The notes below the pieces were generated by a model. It saw only the letters and a program-made list of their open reading frames with translations. It had not been told where the DNA came from and made no database searches. Below, piece by piece: positions 1 through 9,116 of a stretch of DNA of 49,418 bases (positions within the stretch are counted from its first letter, which is position 1; every line of letters starts with the position of its first letter). The DNA comes from Pseudomonadota bacterium. Lineage in GTDB: Bacteria > Pseudomonadota > Gammaproteobacteria > Burkholderiales > Burkholderiaceae_C. A program made the translations under genes and the position numbers. The DNA lies in the NCBI GenBank assembly GCA_018242005.1, contig JAFECU010000273.1:1-49418 (forward strand). The letters run 5' to 3'.

Positions 1-24
1 CGCTCAACGCTCAACGCTCAACGC
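1..24. repeat. Tandem heptamer CGCTCAA, three copies
   Basis: Three perfect head-to-tail copies of CGCTCAA followed by a partial fourth. The array overlaps the last codons of the hemY-like gene, so its final residues (V-E-R) and TGA stop are encoded by it. A similar GAGCGT-rich string follows ettA near 18777-18810, so this may be a small dispersed 3'-end repeat. Confidence 0.7.
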
Positions 25-1306
25 CCTGGCTCTGCAGGGCGGCCTGCTTCCAGGCGTGCGTGGCGGTCTCGCCATCGCCGCGTTGTTCTGCCAGCGTGGC
101 CAGGTGGCGCCAGGCGCTGGCGCGCAGCGGCGCGTCGCGCAGCTGCTGCGTGGACTGCCTGAACAGGTGCTGGGCCTTGCCCCACAGCTCGCGTTGCTGG
201 CAGGCCATGGCCGACAGGTATTGCAGGCGGGCGTCGCGCGGATTGGCCTGCTGCGCGGATTCGATCCGTGCCAGCCAGGCTGCGTCCAGCCCTTCGAGGC
301 TGGCCTCCAAGGCCTGCACCACGCGCAAGGCCTGCTGGTCGGGCAGGGCGGGCTGGGTCGCATCGATCATGCGTTCCCACACCGGCAGCAGCCAGGCGCG
401 CACCTGTGCTGCCTCGCCACCGAGCAGCGACAGGCGCTGCGCCGCCTGCACGGCAACCTCGGGCATGGCGCGCTCGGCGCTCTCCAGGCCGAGCCAGATG
501 CGCTGCAGCTGGGACGGATCGTGCGCACCGTGGATGAGCTCCACGGCCAGGCCACGCACGATGCTCTCGGCCGCGGCCGGCGAGAACGCGCGGTGCTTGC
601 CCAGCAGGCGTGCGGTCTCCAGGGCCTGCTCGGTCATGTGCGACAGGCGCGCGGCCTTGAGCCGGGCGCGCAGGGCCAGCGTGCGGCGCGCCGTGCCGGC
701 GGGCAGCGTGGACAGTCGCTCCAATGCGGTGCTCGCGTCGCGCTCGTCGAGCGACCAGCGCGCGGCGCGCAGCTGCGCGCCTTCGCGCAGCTCCAGCATG
801 GAGGTGGTGCCGCGTTCCGGAATGCTGTCCAGCGCCTGTTGCAGGTGCGATTCGCGCGTGCTGCGGTCTTGTAGCGCGTGCGAGCCTTCCGCCGCCACCA
901 GATGGGCCAGGGTGCGCAGCTGGGGACCATAGGGCAGGCTGTGCCTGGCCTCTTGGAGGGCGCTTTCCTGTGCGATGGCCGACTCGGCCGCCTTGCGCGC
1001 GCGCAGGAAGCGCCCGGCCAGCATCTGCGACAAGGCGTCGAGCAGCGCGCCGTGCATGGCGCGCTCCTTTTGCTGCAGGCGCCAGCGCCGGGCCTGGCGC
1101 GGCATGTGCAGCAGAGCGGACAGTCCGCGCAGCGCAGCATAGATCAATGTGAAGCCGCCGAGCAGCAGTACCACAACAAGGTTGAGCGACAGATCAATGC
1201 GGTAGGGCGGCCAGAACACGGTGACCGTGCCCTGGTTGTTGCCGGCAAACAAGGCCACCGCCACGGCCACGCCGAACAGTGCCAGGAACCAGAGTGCTGC
1301 GCGCAT
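11..1306 (-). CDS. hemY: HemY-like inner-membrane TPR protein
   Basis: 431 aa. Two N-terminal membrane helices (about residues 4-22 and 40-61) are followed by an alpha-helical, Ala/Leu/Arg-rich domain with tetratricopeptide character. This is the proteobacterial HemY layout (HemY_N plus TPRs), which is not the protoporphyrinogen oxidase also called HemY. The family is co-transcribed with hemC, hemD and hemX and is thought to organise tetrapyrrole enzymes at the membrane; its biochemical role is unsettled. It is the last gene of hemC-hemD-hemX-hemY, 24 nt after hemX. The stop lies inside a heptamer array. The identification rests on N-terminal topology and gene order and is strong. Confidence 0.9.
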   Translation of the reverse strand: MRAALWFLALFGVAVAVALFAGNNQGTVTVFWPPYRIDLSLNLVVVLLLGGFTLIYAALRGLSALLHMPRQARRWRLQQKERAMHGALLDALSQMLAGRFLRARKAAESAIAQESALQEARHSLPYGPQLRTLAHLVAAEGSHALQDRSTRESHLQQALDSIPERGTTSMLELREGAQLRAARWSLDERDASTALERLSTLPAGTARRTLALRARLKAARLSHMTEQALETARLLGKHRAFSPAAAESIVRGLAVELIHGAHDPSQLQRIWLGLESAERAMPEVAVQAAQRLSLLGGEAAQVRAWLLPVWERMIDATQPALPDQQALRVVQALEASLEGLDAAWLARIESAQQANPRDARLQYLSAMACQQRELWGKAQHLFRQSTQQLRDAPLRASAWRHLATLAEQRGDGETATHAWKQAALQSQGVER

Positions 1307-1330
1307 GGTGTTCGTCCGTCCTGCGGCGGG

Positions 1331-2410
1331 TCAGCGGCCGGCCGCGGCCGTGGCCAGGGCGGCGAAGGTGTCGTCGAGCTGGGGTGTCTCGGCGGCTTTC
1401 ATGTTGACTTGCAACTGCTGCAGCGTCGTTGCGGCGCTTTGCGTGCGGCGCGAGGCCGGGTCGAAATATTTGTTCAGCATGGCGGTGGCGCCCGTCAGGT
1501 CGGAGCGCGCCTCGTCCATGCGCCGCGCCAACAGCGCCAGGCGTGCATTGAGCAGCTTGAGCTTGAGGTTCTCGCGCAGGAAAAAGGCCTGGTCGGGGGC
1601 GAGCAGCATGGCATCGGGATGGTCTATGCGGCTCACGCGCACCAGGCCACGGGTCTCCTCGCGCACGCCTTCCCAGGCACGGCCCAGCGCAGCCCGCCAA
1701 CGCGGCTCGCTGGCGGCGCCGGCCGCCGGCACCGCGGGTTGTTCGCCCCCGGCCTGGCGGCGCATGCCGGCGGCCAGGGCCACGCTGCCGACGAGCGGCA
1801 GGTCATCGATCTGGCGCGCCAGATCATCGAGGCGGCCTAGCAGGCCGGCGGTGTCGGTGACGGAGGCGCGCTCCAACTGCTCCAGGTCATGGGCCATGGC
1901 GCGTTGCACAGGCGCCAGGCGCGGCTGGGCGGCGCGCTCTATGCGCTGGCTGGCGCTCTTGAGCGCCGCCACCAGAGGCTGCAGGCTCCCCGTGAGCTGT
2001 GACTGCTGCTGCGCCAGGCGCAGGCCGGCGTCTATGTCCACCACCAGGTTTTCGTCACGCGAGCGCGACAGGCTTTGCATGAGCTCTTCGAGCTGGGCGC
2101 GCTGCAGTGACACTTCGCCCACACGCGCCTCGGCCACGGCCAGGCGCGCCGAGGTGTCGCGCGCCAAGTCCTGCGCCTGCTGCGCCATGGTGCGGGCTTC
2201 TATGGCCTGGGTGCCGGAGTCGGCGGACTGGCGCGCCAGCTGCTCCTGGATGGCCGACAGGCGCTGCCATAGCAACACCGAGCTCACGAGGGCGGCAATG
2301 GAAACGACGCTCAGCGTAAAGAGCGCCGCGCCGTTGCCGAAGGAGGGCGCGTGTGTCCGGGGGGCTGCCGGCGAGGAAGCGGGCAGTTCGGGGGGCGACT
2401 CAGTGCTCAT
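1331..2410 (-). CDS. hemX: HemX-like membrane protein of the heme operon
   Basis: 359 aa. A Pro-rich cytoplasmic N-terminus is followed by one membrane helix (about residues 31-52) and a long periplasmic region predicted to be mostly coiled coil or helical (repeated Q, A, R, E and L). This is the HemX family, often annotated as uroporphyrinogen-III C-methyltransferase, although it lacks the SAM-binding methyltransferase fold. It overlaps hemD by 11 nt and precedes hemY by 24 nt, so translational coupling is likely. The exact role is unknown; a scaffold in tetrapyrrole synthesis is usually assumed. Confidence 0.88.
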   Translation of the reverse strand: MSTESPPELPASSPAAPRTHAPSFGNGAALFTLSVVSIAALVSSVLLWQRLSAIQEQLARQSADSGTQAIEARTMAQQAQDLARDTSARLAVAEARVGEVSLQRAQLEELMQSLSRSRDENLVVDIDAGLRLAQQQSQLTGSLQPLVAALKSASQRIERAAQPRLAPVQRAMAHDLEQLERASVTDTAGLLGRLDDLARQIDDLPLVGSVALAAGMRRQAGGEQPAVPAAGAASEPRWRAALGRAWEGVREETRGLVRVSRIDHPDAMLLAPDQAFFLRENLKLKLLNARLALLARRMDEARSDLTGATAMLNKYFDPASRRTQSAATTLQQLQVNMKAAETPQLDDTFAALATAAAGR

Positions 2411-3215
2411 GCAGTGATTCTATCGATGCCACCACATCTTCGAACCTGGGGCGGCACTCCAGGACCTGGCCGAAACCCGCGGCGTGGGCCGCATCGGCGA
2501 TGCGCGGGTGGGTGGTCAGGGCGCGCGCCCGGCCCCAGTCCTGGCCGGGCAGGGCTGTGGCCAGGTGGGCCACGGCCTCGGAGCTGCTCAGCAGCCAGAC
2601 CGAGCCGTCACTGGCGCTCTGGCGCGCCAGGGCCTGCTGTGCAGCGTCGAGCCGCGGCGCGCCGCGCTCGTAGGCGGCGACAAAGTCCACGGCGCCGCCG
2701 GCTGCGGTGATCCGGCCTGCCAGCCACTCGCGCCCATTGCCGCCCTCGGCCGCGGGGGTGTTGCTGCCGCGCACGATGAGAACGCGGTGGCCGGCGGCTA
2801 TCTGAGGCGCCACGACCTGCCACAGGGTCTCGGAGTCGAACTGCTCGGCGTTGGCGCAGGGGGTGTCGATCCGTGCCGCCGCAAGCCCCGCCTGGCGCAG
2901 CGCCGCAGCGGTACCGGGCCCAGGTGCCCAGACTCTTGTATTGATAGCGTCCAGCGCTTGATGGATCAGTGCTGCAGCCCGGTTTTCTTCAAAAAAATAC
3001 TGTGCCGCATTGCCGCTCACGAACATGACGGCGCGGTAGCTGGCGAAGCGTTCACGCGCTTGCTGTAGCGCCTGGCGCAGCGCCGGGTCGCTCACCGGCC
3101 GGATGGCGATCAGCGGCAGCGCGCAGGCCGCAAGGCCGCGCGCCTGCAGCTTGGCCACCCATTGGGCGGCCTCGCGTGCCGGCCGGGTGACGATGGCGCG
3201 CGCGGCTGCGGCCAT
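2400..3215 (-). CDS. hemD: Uroporphyrinogen-III synthase
   Basis: 271 aa, typical for HemD. It cyclises hydroxymethylbilane to uroporphyrinogen III with inversion of ring D, in the cytoplasm. Recognisable segments are the N-terminal VTRP, the VMFVSGNAAQ strand-loop, APGPGTAAALRQAG and the C-terminal WLLSSSEAV. Position two in the hem operon, 2 nt after hemC and overlapping hemX, supports the call. Residues 76-92 are encoded by a copy of a dispersed palindromic repeat (see the repeat at 2941-2990), placed between two conserved blocks where the family is variable. Confidence 0.93.
   Translation of the reverse strand: MAAAARAIVTRPAREAAQWVAKLQARGLAACALPLIAIRPVSDPALRQALQQARERFASYRAVMFVSGNAAQYFFEENRAAALIHQALDAINTRVWAPGPGTAAALRQAGLAAARIDTPCANAEQFDSETLWQVVAPQIAAGHRVLIVRGSNTPAAEGGNGREWLAGRITAAGGAVDFVAAYERGAPRLDAAQQALARQSASDGSVWLLSSSEAVAHLATALPGQDWGRARALTTHPRIADAAHAAGFGQVLECRPRFEDVVASIESLHEH
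2941..2990. repeat. Dispersed palindromic repeat copy inside hemD
   Basis: The stretch begins TTGATAGCGTCCAGCGCTTG and continues ATGGATCAGTGCTGCAGCCC, ending in a T-rich tail. It aligns with 22118-22164 (reverse strand) and with 26404-26450. Shared blocks are ATAGC, CC.GCGCTT, GCT, CAGCC and TTTT. Here it is fully coding: HemD residues 76-92 on the opposite strand. Confidence 0.6.
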
Positions 3216-3217
3216 GG

Positions 3218-4147
3218 TCAGTTCGCCCCTATGGCGCCCGCTGCGCGCAGCCGCGCGGCCACGGCCAGGCCCAGGGCGTCGGCCTCGGCGAGCGTGTTCA
3301 CGCGGACACTGTCTTCAGCGCGCACCAGCGGCACACGGCCCTCGATGTCGCCCCAGGCAGCCTGCAGCGTGAGCTGTTCGCCGCGCCACTGGCCATGTGC
3401 GGCAAGCGGCATGGAGCAGCTGCCGCCCATGGCGCGGCTCACCGCGCGCTCGGCCGTCACGGTAAGCCAGGTGCGCTCATGCGCGAGCGGCGCCAGCGCC
3501 GCGCGCAGGTCATCGCGCTGGCTGCGGATCTCTATGCCCAGGGCGCCCTGGCCCGCGGCGGGCAGCATCTGAGTGGGCTCGAAGATGCTGCGGATGCGCT
3601 CGTGCAGGCCCAGGCGCTTGAGGCCCGCGGCCGCGAGCACGATGGCGGCGTATTGGCCCTCGTCGAGCTTGCGCAGGCGTGTCTGCACGTTGCCGCGCAG
3701 CGGCTCTATCTGGAGGTCGGGGCGCAGTGCCTGCAGCAGCACCTGGCGGCGCAGGCTCGACGTGCCGACCACGGCGCCCAGCGGCAGCTCGTCGAGCGTG
3801 GCGTACTGCGGCGAGACAAACGCGTCGCGCGGGTCCTCGCGCTCCATGACGCAGGCCAGGGCAAAGCCCTCTGGCAGCTCCATGGGCACGTCCTTGAGCG
3901 AGTGCACGGCAATGTCGGCACGGCCCTCTTCCAGCGCCACTTCGAGTTCCTTGACGAACAGGCCCTTGCCGCCCACCTTGGACAGCGTGCGGTCCAGGAT
4001 CTGGTCGCCGCGCGTGGTCATGCCCAGCAGCGACACGCTGTGCCCGCGCGCGGCGAGCAGGGCCTGCACGTGCTGGGCCTGCCACAGGGCGAGCTGGCTT
4101 TCGCGTGTGGCGATGACGATGGGGGGGAGGGCGCTGTCGTGGGTCAT
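3218..4147 (-). CDS. hemC: Hydroxymethylbilane synthase (porphobilinogen deaminase)
   Basis: 309 aa from the ATG at 4147 ([11 protein letters not shown]); an upstream in-frame start would add nine unsupported residues. It polymerises four porphobilinogens into hydroxymethylbilane. Diagnostic segments are [33 protein letters not shown] (active-site Asp in the KD pair), [22 protein letters not shown] and the dipyrromethane-cofactor cysteine in GGSCSMP. It is the first gene of the hem operon, divergent from ppc across 115 bp that must hold both promoters. Confidence 0.97.
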   Translation of the reverse strand: MTHDSALPPIVIATRESQLALWQAQHVQALLAARGHSVSLLGMTTRGDQILDRTLSKVGGKGLFVKELEVALEEGRADIAVHSLKDVPMELPEGFALACVMEREDPRDAFVSPQYATLDELPLGAVVGTSSLRRQVLLQALRPDLQIEPLRGNVQTRLRKLDEGQYAAIVLAAAGLKRLGLHERIRSIFEPTQMLPAAGQGALGIEIRSQRDDLRAALAPLAHERTWLTVTAERAVSRAMGGSCSMPLAAHGQWRGEQLTLQAAWGDIEGRVPLVRAEDSVRVNTLAEADALGLAVAARLRAAGAIGAN

Positions 4148-4262
4148 GTCGGCATTTTTGCGGGCCCCGCGCACTCAATGGCAGGGCAGCCAGTGATGCT
4201 AGCATGTTGCGCTGCAGCACCCGATGACGCAATCTTTGATTGGTACCAGGAGATCACCGCGC

Positions 4263-7112
4263 ATGACCACGCCCGCACGCAAGACGGACCCCGCGTCCGC
4301 CACCCCGAGCGTTCGCAAGACCGACAAGGACTTTCCGCTGATTCAGGACATTCGCCTGCTCGGTCGCATTCTGGGTGACGTGATCCGGGAGCAAGAGGGG
4401 GACGCTGCCTATCAAGTAGTCGAACAGATCCGCAAGCTGTCGGTGGCCTTTCGCCGCGATGCCGACCAGGAGGCCGACCGCACGCTCAAGAAGCTGCTCA
4501 AGGGCCTGACGGGTGACCAGACGGTGAGTGTGATCCGCGCCTTCACCTACTTCAGTCACCTGGCCAATCTGGCCGAAGATCGCCACCATATCCGTCGCCG
4601 CGCCGTGCACGAGCGCGCGGGCAGCAGCCAGGAAGGCAGCATCGAGGTGGCGCTGGCGCGCCTGCGCTGGGCCGGCATTGCGCCGCGCACCGTCGCTCAG
4701 ACCCTGGCCACGAGCTATGTGGCACCCGTGCTCACGGCCCACCCCACCGAGGTGCAGCGCAAGAGCATCCTGGACGCCGAGCGCGAGATTGCGCAGCTGC
4801 TGACCCAGCGCGACGACATTCAGGCACGCGCCCAGCTCTACAAGGCTGCGCGAGACACTCTGAGCCCGCGCGAGCTGGCCGCCAACGAGGCGCAGCTGCG
4901 CGCGCGCGTGGCCCAGCTGTGGCAGACGCGGCTGCTGCGCTACTCCAAGCTCACGGTGGCCGACGAGATCGAGAACGCGCTCTCATACTACGAATCGACG
5001 TTTCTGCAGGAGATCCCCAAGATTTACGCCGACCTGGAGCGCGAGCTCGGTGGCAACCAGAGCGTGGCCAGTTTTCTGCGCATGGGCCAGTGGATAGGCG
5101 GGGACCGCGACGGCAACCCCAATGTGACGGCAGCGACACTCCAGTTGGCGCTGCGCCGCCAGGCCGAGGTTGCGCTGCGCCACTACCTGACCGAGGTGCA
5201 CTTGCTGGGACGCGAGCTGTCGCTCTCGGCGAACCTGGTGCAGGCCTCTCCCGAGATGCAACAGCTGGCCGCGCAGTCGCCTGACACCAGCGAGCACCGG
5301 CAGGATGAGCCGTACCGCCGCGCGCTCACCGGTATCTATGCACGTCTGGCCGAAACACTCAAGGAATTGACGGGCGGCAGCGCCGCGCGCCATGCCGTGG
5401 CGCCGCAGAACGCCTATGTGAGCGCGGACGAATTCTTGGCCGACCTGCGCGTGATTGAGGCCTCGCTGTATTCGCACCGCGGTGCAGCTCTTACGAGCGA
5501 GCGACTGCACCCGCTCATTCGTGCCGTGGAGGTGTTCGGCTTTCACCTGGCCACGGTGGATTTGCGCCAAAGCTCCGATCAGCACGAGCTTGTGGTCGCC
5601 GAGCTGCTTGCCACGGCGCGTGTGCACGCGGACTATGCGGCATTGCCCGAGGCCGACCGCCGCACGCTGCTGCTGGGCCTGCTGTGCGATGCGCGCCCGC
5701 TGCGCGTGGTGGGCGCGCAGTATTCGGAGCTGGCCACGAGCGAGCTCGCCATCTTCGAGACCGCGCGCCTCATGCGCGAGCGCTACGGGCGCGACGCCAT
5801 ACGCCACTACATCATCAGCCACACCGAAACGGTGAGCGACCTGCTCGAGGTGCTGCTGCTGCAAAAGGAAGTGGGGCTGATGCAGGGCCAGCTCGACGCC
5901 GGCGCGCGTGCCGACCTGATTGTGGTGCCGCTGTTCGAAACCATTGAAGACCTGCGCAACGCCGCGCCCATCATGGGCGAGTTCTATGCATTGCCGGGCA
6001 TCGAGCAACTGGTGCGCGCCGGTGGCGGCGAGCAGGACATCATGCTCGGCTACAGCGACAGCAACAAGGACGGCGGCATCTTCACCAGCAACTGGGAGCT
6101 GTACCGCGCCGAGATCGCGCTGGTGGCGCTGTTCGACGAACTGAACGCCGCCAGGGCCGGCACACCGATTCGCCTGCGCATGTTCCACGGCCGCGGCGGC
6201 ACCGTGGGGCGCGGCGGCGGCCCGAGCTACCAGGCCATCCTTGCGCAGCCGCCGGGCACGGTGCGCGGGCAGATTCGCCTGACGGAGCAGGGTGAGGTCA
6301 TCGCCTCCAAGTACGCCAATCCCGAGATTGGCCGGCGCAACCTCGAAACCCTGGTCGCCGCCACGCTGGAGGCCACGCTGCTGCAGCCCACCAAGCCCGC
6401 CACCAAGGCGTTTCTGGAGACGGCCGAGCAGCTGTCGCGCGCCAGCATGGCGGCCTACCGTGCGCTGGTGTATGAGACACCGGGCTTTACCGACTACTTC
6501 TTCAACGCGACACCCATCCGCGAGATCGCGCAGCTCAACATCGGCTCGCGACCCGCGTCACGCAAGGCGACACAGAAGATCGAAGACCTGCGCGCGATTC
6601 CCTGGGGCTTCAGCTGGGGCCAGTGCCGCCTGACGCTGCCGGGCTGGTTCGGCTTTGGCGCGGCCGTGCAGAGCTTCATCAACGCGCCGGGCAAGGAGCC
6701 CAAGGCGCAGCTGGCGCTGCTGCAAAAGATGTACCGGCAATGGCCGTTCTTTCGCACCCTGCTGTCCAACATGGACATGGTGCTGGCCAAGAGCGACCTG
6801 GCGCTGGCCTCGCGCTACAGCGAGCTCGTACCCGACGCGCGCCTGCGCAAGAAGGTATTCGCCGCCATCGAGCAGGAATGGCAGCGCACGGCGGAAGCAC
6901 TCACGCGCATCACGGGCGAAAAGCAACGCCTGGCGGCCAACACGGCACTGGCGCGCTCGATACGCCACCGCTTTCCGTACATCGACCCGCTGCACCACCT
7001 GCAGGTGGAGCTGGTGCGCCGCTGGCGCGCAGGGCAGGGCGATGAGCGCGTGCAGACCGGCATCCACATCTGCATCAACGGCATTGCAGCGGGGCTGCGC
7101 AATACGGGCTGA
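4263..7112 (+). CDS. ppc: Phosphoenolpyruvate carboxylase
   Basis: 949 aa from the ATG at 4263, chosen because AGGAG at 4248-4252 sits 10 nt upstream; an ATG at 4224 has no such site. It carboxylates PEP to oxaloacetate and so replenishes the TCA cycle (gltA and sdh lie at the other end of this window). Signature motifs are [13 protein letters not shown] with the catalytic His near residue 160, [11 protein letters not shown], and the [14 protein letters not shown] loop near 642-655. The C-terminal RNTG matches the family's allosteric end. The length is slightly above the E. coli enzyme because of an N-terminal extension. Confidence 0.97.
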   Translation: MTTPARKTDPASATPSVRKTDKDFPLIQDIRLLGRILGDVIREQEGDAAYQVVEQIRKLSVAFRRDADQEADRTLKKLLKGLTGDQTVSVIRAFTYFSHLANLAEDRHHIRRRAVHERAGSSQEGSIEVALARLRWAGIAPRTVAQTLATSYVAPVLTAHPTEVQRKSILDAEREIAQLLTQRDDIQARAQLYKAARDTLSPRELAANEAQLRARVAQLWQTRLLRYSKLTVADEIENALSYYESTFLQEIPKIYADLERELGGNQSVASFLRMGQWIGGDRDGNPNVTAATLQLALRRQAEVALRHYLTEVHLLGRELSLSANLVQASPEMQQLAAQSPDTSEHRQDEPYRRALTGIYARLAETLKELTGGSAARHAVAPQNAYVSADEFLADLRVIEASLYSHRGAALTSERLHPLIRAVEVFGFHLATVDLRQSSDQHELVVAELLATARVHADYAALPEADRRTLLLGLLCDARPLRVVGAQYSELATSELAIFETARLMRERYGRDAIRHYIISHTETVSDLLEVLLLQKEVGLMQGQLDAGARADLIVVPLFETIEDLRNAAPIMGEFYALPGIEQLVRAGGGEQDIMLGYSDSNKDGGIFTSNWELYRAEIALVALFDELNAARAGTPIRLRMFHGRGGTVGRGGGPSYQAILAQPPGTVRGQIRLTEQGEVIASKYANPEIGRRNLETLVAATLEATLLQPTKPATKAFLETAEQLSRASMAAYRALVYETPGFTDYFFNATPIREIAQLNIGSRPASRKATQKIEDLRAIPWGFSWGQCRLTLPGWFGFGAAVQSFINAPGKEPKAQLALLQKMYRQWPFFRTLLSNMDMVLAKSDLALASRYSELVPDARLRKKVFAAIEQEWQRTAEALTRITGEKQRLAANTALARSIRHRFPYIDPLHHLQVELVRRWRAGQGDERVQTGIHICINGIAAGLRNTG

Positions 7113-7121
7113 AGCCGGGTT

Positions 7122-7661
7122 TCAGTGCAGGGTGAGCGCCCCCGCGCTCTTGCTCTTGCCCGCGCGCGCCGGCGGATTGCACAGGCCGCAGGTGTAGTGG
7201 CGGTTCTCGTACAGCTCGGTGACGAACTGGCCACCGCACTGTGAGCACTTGGTGCGCGTGAGCATGCCGGCATCGACAAACTTGACCAGGCGCCAGGCGC
7301 GCGTGAAGGACAGCAGGGGCTCGATCTGCGCGGCCGCAACCTGTTCGTTGTACAGGCGATAGGCCTTGGTGAGCAGCTCCACCGCGTCCAGGCTCACGCC
7401 CTTGGACAGGTACTCGTAGATATTGAGGAACAGCGAACTGTGGATGTTCTCCTGCCAGGTCAGGAACCAATCGGTCGAAAACGGCAACTGTCCCTTGGAG
7501 GGCGACTTGCCCGCGATCTCCTTGTACAGCCGTATCAGGCGCTCGTACGACAGCGTGGTCTCGGACTCCAGCACCTGCATGCGGGCCCCCATTTGAATCA
7601 GCATGGCGGCGCGTTCGATTTGCTTGGACTCGTTGAGGACGCTCTTGGCGGGTGCGGACAT
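7122..7661 (-). CDS. flhC: Flagellar transcriptional activator FlhC
   Basis: 179 aa. It is the zinc-binding subunit of the FlhD4C2 master activator of class II flagellar promoters. Cys139, Cys142, Cys158 and Cys161 form the expected zinc site (CSQC...CGLC). The LPFSTDWFLTWQENIHSS core is conserved. It lies 46 nt downstream of flhD and converges with ppc, whose stop is only 9 nt from its own. No other flagellar or chemotaxis gene is in the window, so its targets are elsewhere. Confidence 0.96.
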   Translation of the reverse strand: MSAPAKSVLNESKQIERAAMLIQMGARMQVLESETTLSYERLIRLYKEIAGKSPSKGQLPFSTDWFLTWQENIHSSLFLNIYEYLSKGVSLDAVELLTKAYRLYNEQVAAAQIEPLLSFTRAWRLVKFVDAGMLTRTKCSQCGGQFVTELYENRHYTCGLCNPPARAGKSKSAGALTLH

Positions 7662-7707
7662 GGCGGCTTTCCAGAATTGGCGGGTGAATGGGGCAGGACG
7701 CAGGCGC

Positions 7708-8037
7708 TTAGAGCACTTCCGATATGCGGCTGGCCATGAGGATGTTGGCGTGCAGCGTGTTGGTGGCCTCGCTGACGGACTTGCGCGGCGTGTTGTGGTT
7801 GGTGAGCAGGCTCCACACCAGTTCGTCGTCCACGCGGAAGCTGCAAAGAAGCGTGTTGCGCGAGGCCAGTTTCAGCACCTGGGCGGCGGACAGCGATGCC
7901 AGAATGTCGGCCGCTTCTTCGTTGAGACCCAGGCGGAACACGGCTTCGGCCTTGTCCTGGCGGATCAGGGTCTGGGCCAGCATCAGGTAGGTCAGGTTGG
8001 CTTCGCGGATTTCGGCCAACAGTTGTTCGGAGGTCAT
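7708..8037 (-). CDS. flhD: Flagellar transcriptional activator FlhD
   Basis: 109 aa, close to the 116-119 aa enterobacterial proteins. It is the partner of FlhC and provides dimerisation and DNA-contact surfaces. Cys65 is at the position of the inter-subunit disulfide cysteine of E. coli FlhD. The start has a strong ribosome site, AGGAAAGGA, just upstream (minus strand, near 8044-8052). Upstream lies a 394-bp gene-free region holding a perfect 14-bp palindrome at 8070-8083 and an imperfect one at 8182-8200, which are candidates for regulator binding. Confidence 0.95.
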   Translation of the reverse strand: MTSEQLLAEIREANLTYLMLAQTLIRQDKAEAVFRLGLNEEAADILASLSAAQVLKLASRNTLLCSFRVDDELVWSLLTNHNTPRKSVSEATNTLHANILMASRISEVL

Positions 8038-8431
8038 TGTTCAATCCTTTCCTGGGGTGGATCTTGCCTTGCAAATGTTTGCATGTGTTGCGTGATCCGT
8101 TGAAATGGATTGTGAAACCTGGCCAAAAGGAAATTAAGTCGGGGTTCGGCGCTGCGTGCTGTCTGGCCGGCTGACGCGGCTTGTAGGAATTTGCCTTACA
8201 TCGGCGTCGGCATGCCAACAAAAACGGACCGAAGTCCATTGTGCGGCAGCATCTCAATGCGCATGGCTTGACCAGGCGGCAGCAGGGTCAGGAGGCAAAC
8301 CCCGATTTTGTCCAGACCGGCCAGCTTTTAGCGGCCGGCAGGCGTCCCGCATGTCGGCCTCGATACAAGGGGGAGTCGCACAATGGACATCTGAAAACGC
8401 AATTCTTTCGCCGTTCCCGCTGTACATTCTT
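8038..8431 (-). promoter_or_regulatory. Control region upstream of flhDC
   Basis: 394 bp without a gene, between flhD (minus) and the GNAT gene (plus). It holds TGCAAATGTTTGCA at 8070-8083 (perfect 6-bp arms, 2-nt centre), 33 nt upstream of the flhD start. At 8182-8200 is TGTAGGAATTTGCCTTACA, an imperfect palindrome (minus strand TAAGG....TTCCTA) resembling sites of NarL/LuxR-type regulators such as RcsB. I found no convincing -35/-10 pair. The role is inferred from position. Confidence 0.45.
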
Positions 8432-8977
8432 ATGAACTGGTCCCCCCTGCACCTGCGCGACCCGTGCGCCACGGATGCCCCCGCTATCGGCGCTGCCATG
8501 CGGGACCCGCGCGTGGCAGCCTACTATGGACTGGTGACTCAGGCCGGCGATGCCCTGACAGTGGGTCACGAGCAACTCGCATGGATGCACGAGCTTCAGG
8601 CCGGCGGCCAGGGCTGGTGGCAGGTGATCACATCCGGCGACGGGGCCCTCATGGGTGCTGTGGGTGCCTACGACCGCGATGAGGACGGCGACAGCGCCGA
8701 TCTTGGCTTCTGGCTGCGGCCTGCGTTCTGGCACCAGGGGGTGATGCGCCAGGCACTCCGCATTTTCGTGCCGCAGGCCTTTGCCCGCCTGCAGCTGCAC
8801 AGCCTGGTGGCTTATGTCGAGCCGGCCAACGGCGCGTCGGCGCGGCTGCTGCAGGCCTGTGGCTTCCATTACGAAGGCCTGCTGCGCGAGTGTGCTCGCC
8901 GTCCTGAGGGCTATGTATCGTTGCAGCGCTTCTCGCTGCTGCGCGGCGAACTGGATCAGGCGTTCGGCGCGTGCTAG
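8432..8977 (+). CDS. GNAT-family N-acetyltransferase (RimJ/RimL type)
   Basis: 181 aa from the ATG at 8432 (MNWSPLHLRDP); longer in-frame starts run into the flhD control region and lack similarity. It should transfer acetyl from acetyl-CoA to an amine. Visible GNAT features are the N-terminal LHLRDPCATDAPAI, a central strand ending in DLGFWLRPAFWHQGVMRQAL (the motif A region, with the glycine pattern weakened), LVAYVEPANGASARLLQACGF and an [23 protein letters not shown] tail, as in RimJ/RimL. The substrate cannot be inferred. It is a single gene with a hairpin terminator behind it. Confidence 0.85.
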   Translation: MNWSPLHLRDPCATDAPAIGAAMRDPRVAAYYGLVTQAGDALTVGHEQLAWMHELQAGGQGWWQVITSGDGALMGAVGAYDRDEDGDSADLGFWLRPAFWHQGVMRQALRIFVPQAFARLQLHSLVAYVEPANGASARLLQACGFHYEGLLRECARRPEGYVSLQRFSLLRGELDQAFGAC

Positions 8978-9010
8978 GAGGCTTTCGGCCTTGAAAAGCG
9001 CCGGCGGCAT

Positions 9011-9033
9011 ATCGGCCGCAGGGGCCGATTTTG
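9011..9033 (+). terminator. Hairpin terminator after the GNAT gene
   Basis: A perfect 7-bp stem ATCGGCC/GGCCGAT with a 5-nt loop is followed by a short T run. It sits between the converging GNAT and bacterioferritin genes. A run of nine G lies just beyond (9046-9054). Confidence 0.6.
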
Positions 9034-9116
9034 GCTACGCCACTCGGGGGGGGGCGGTTTCGGCGCTCCAAGTCCAACCGCCTTCTGGGCCCCCGCGCCC
9101 AATACCCGAAAAGCTA

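Noticed and set aside
1331-2410. Annotation of hemX as uroporphyrinogen-III methyltransferase
   Set aside because: The protein has one membrane helix and coiled-coil regions but no SAM-binding methyltransferase motifs, so the enzymatic name is not supported.
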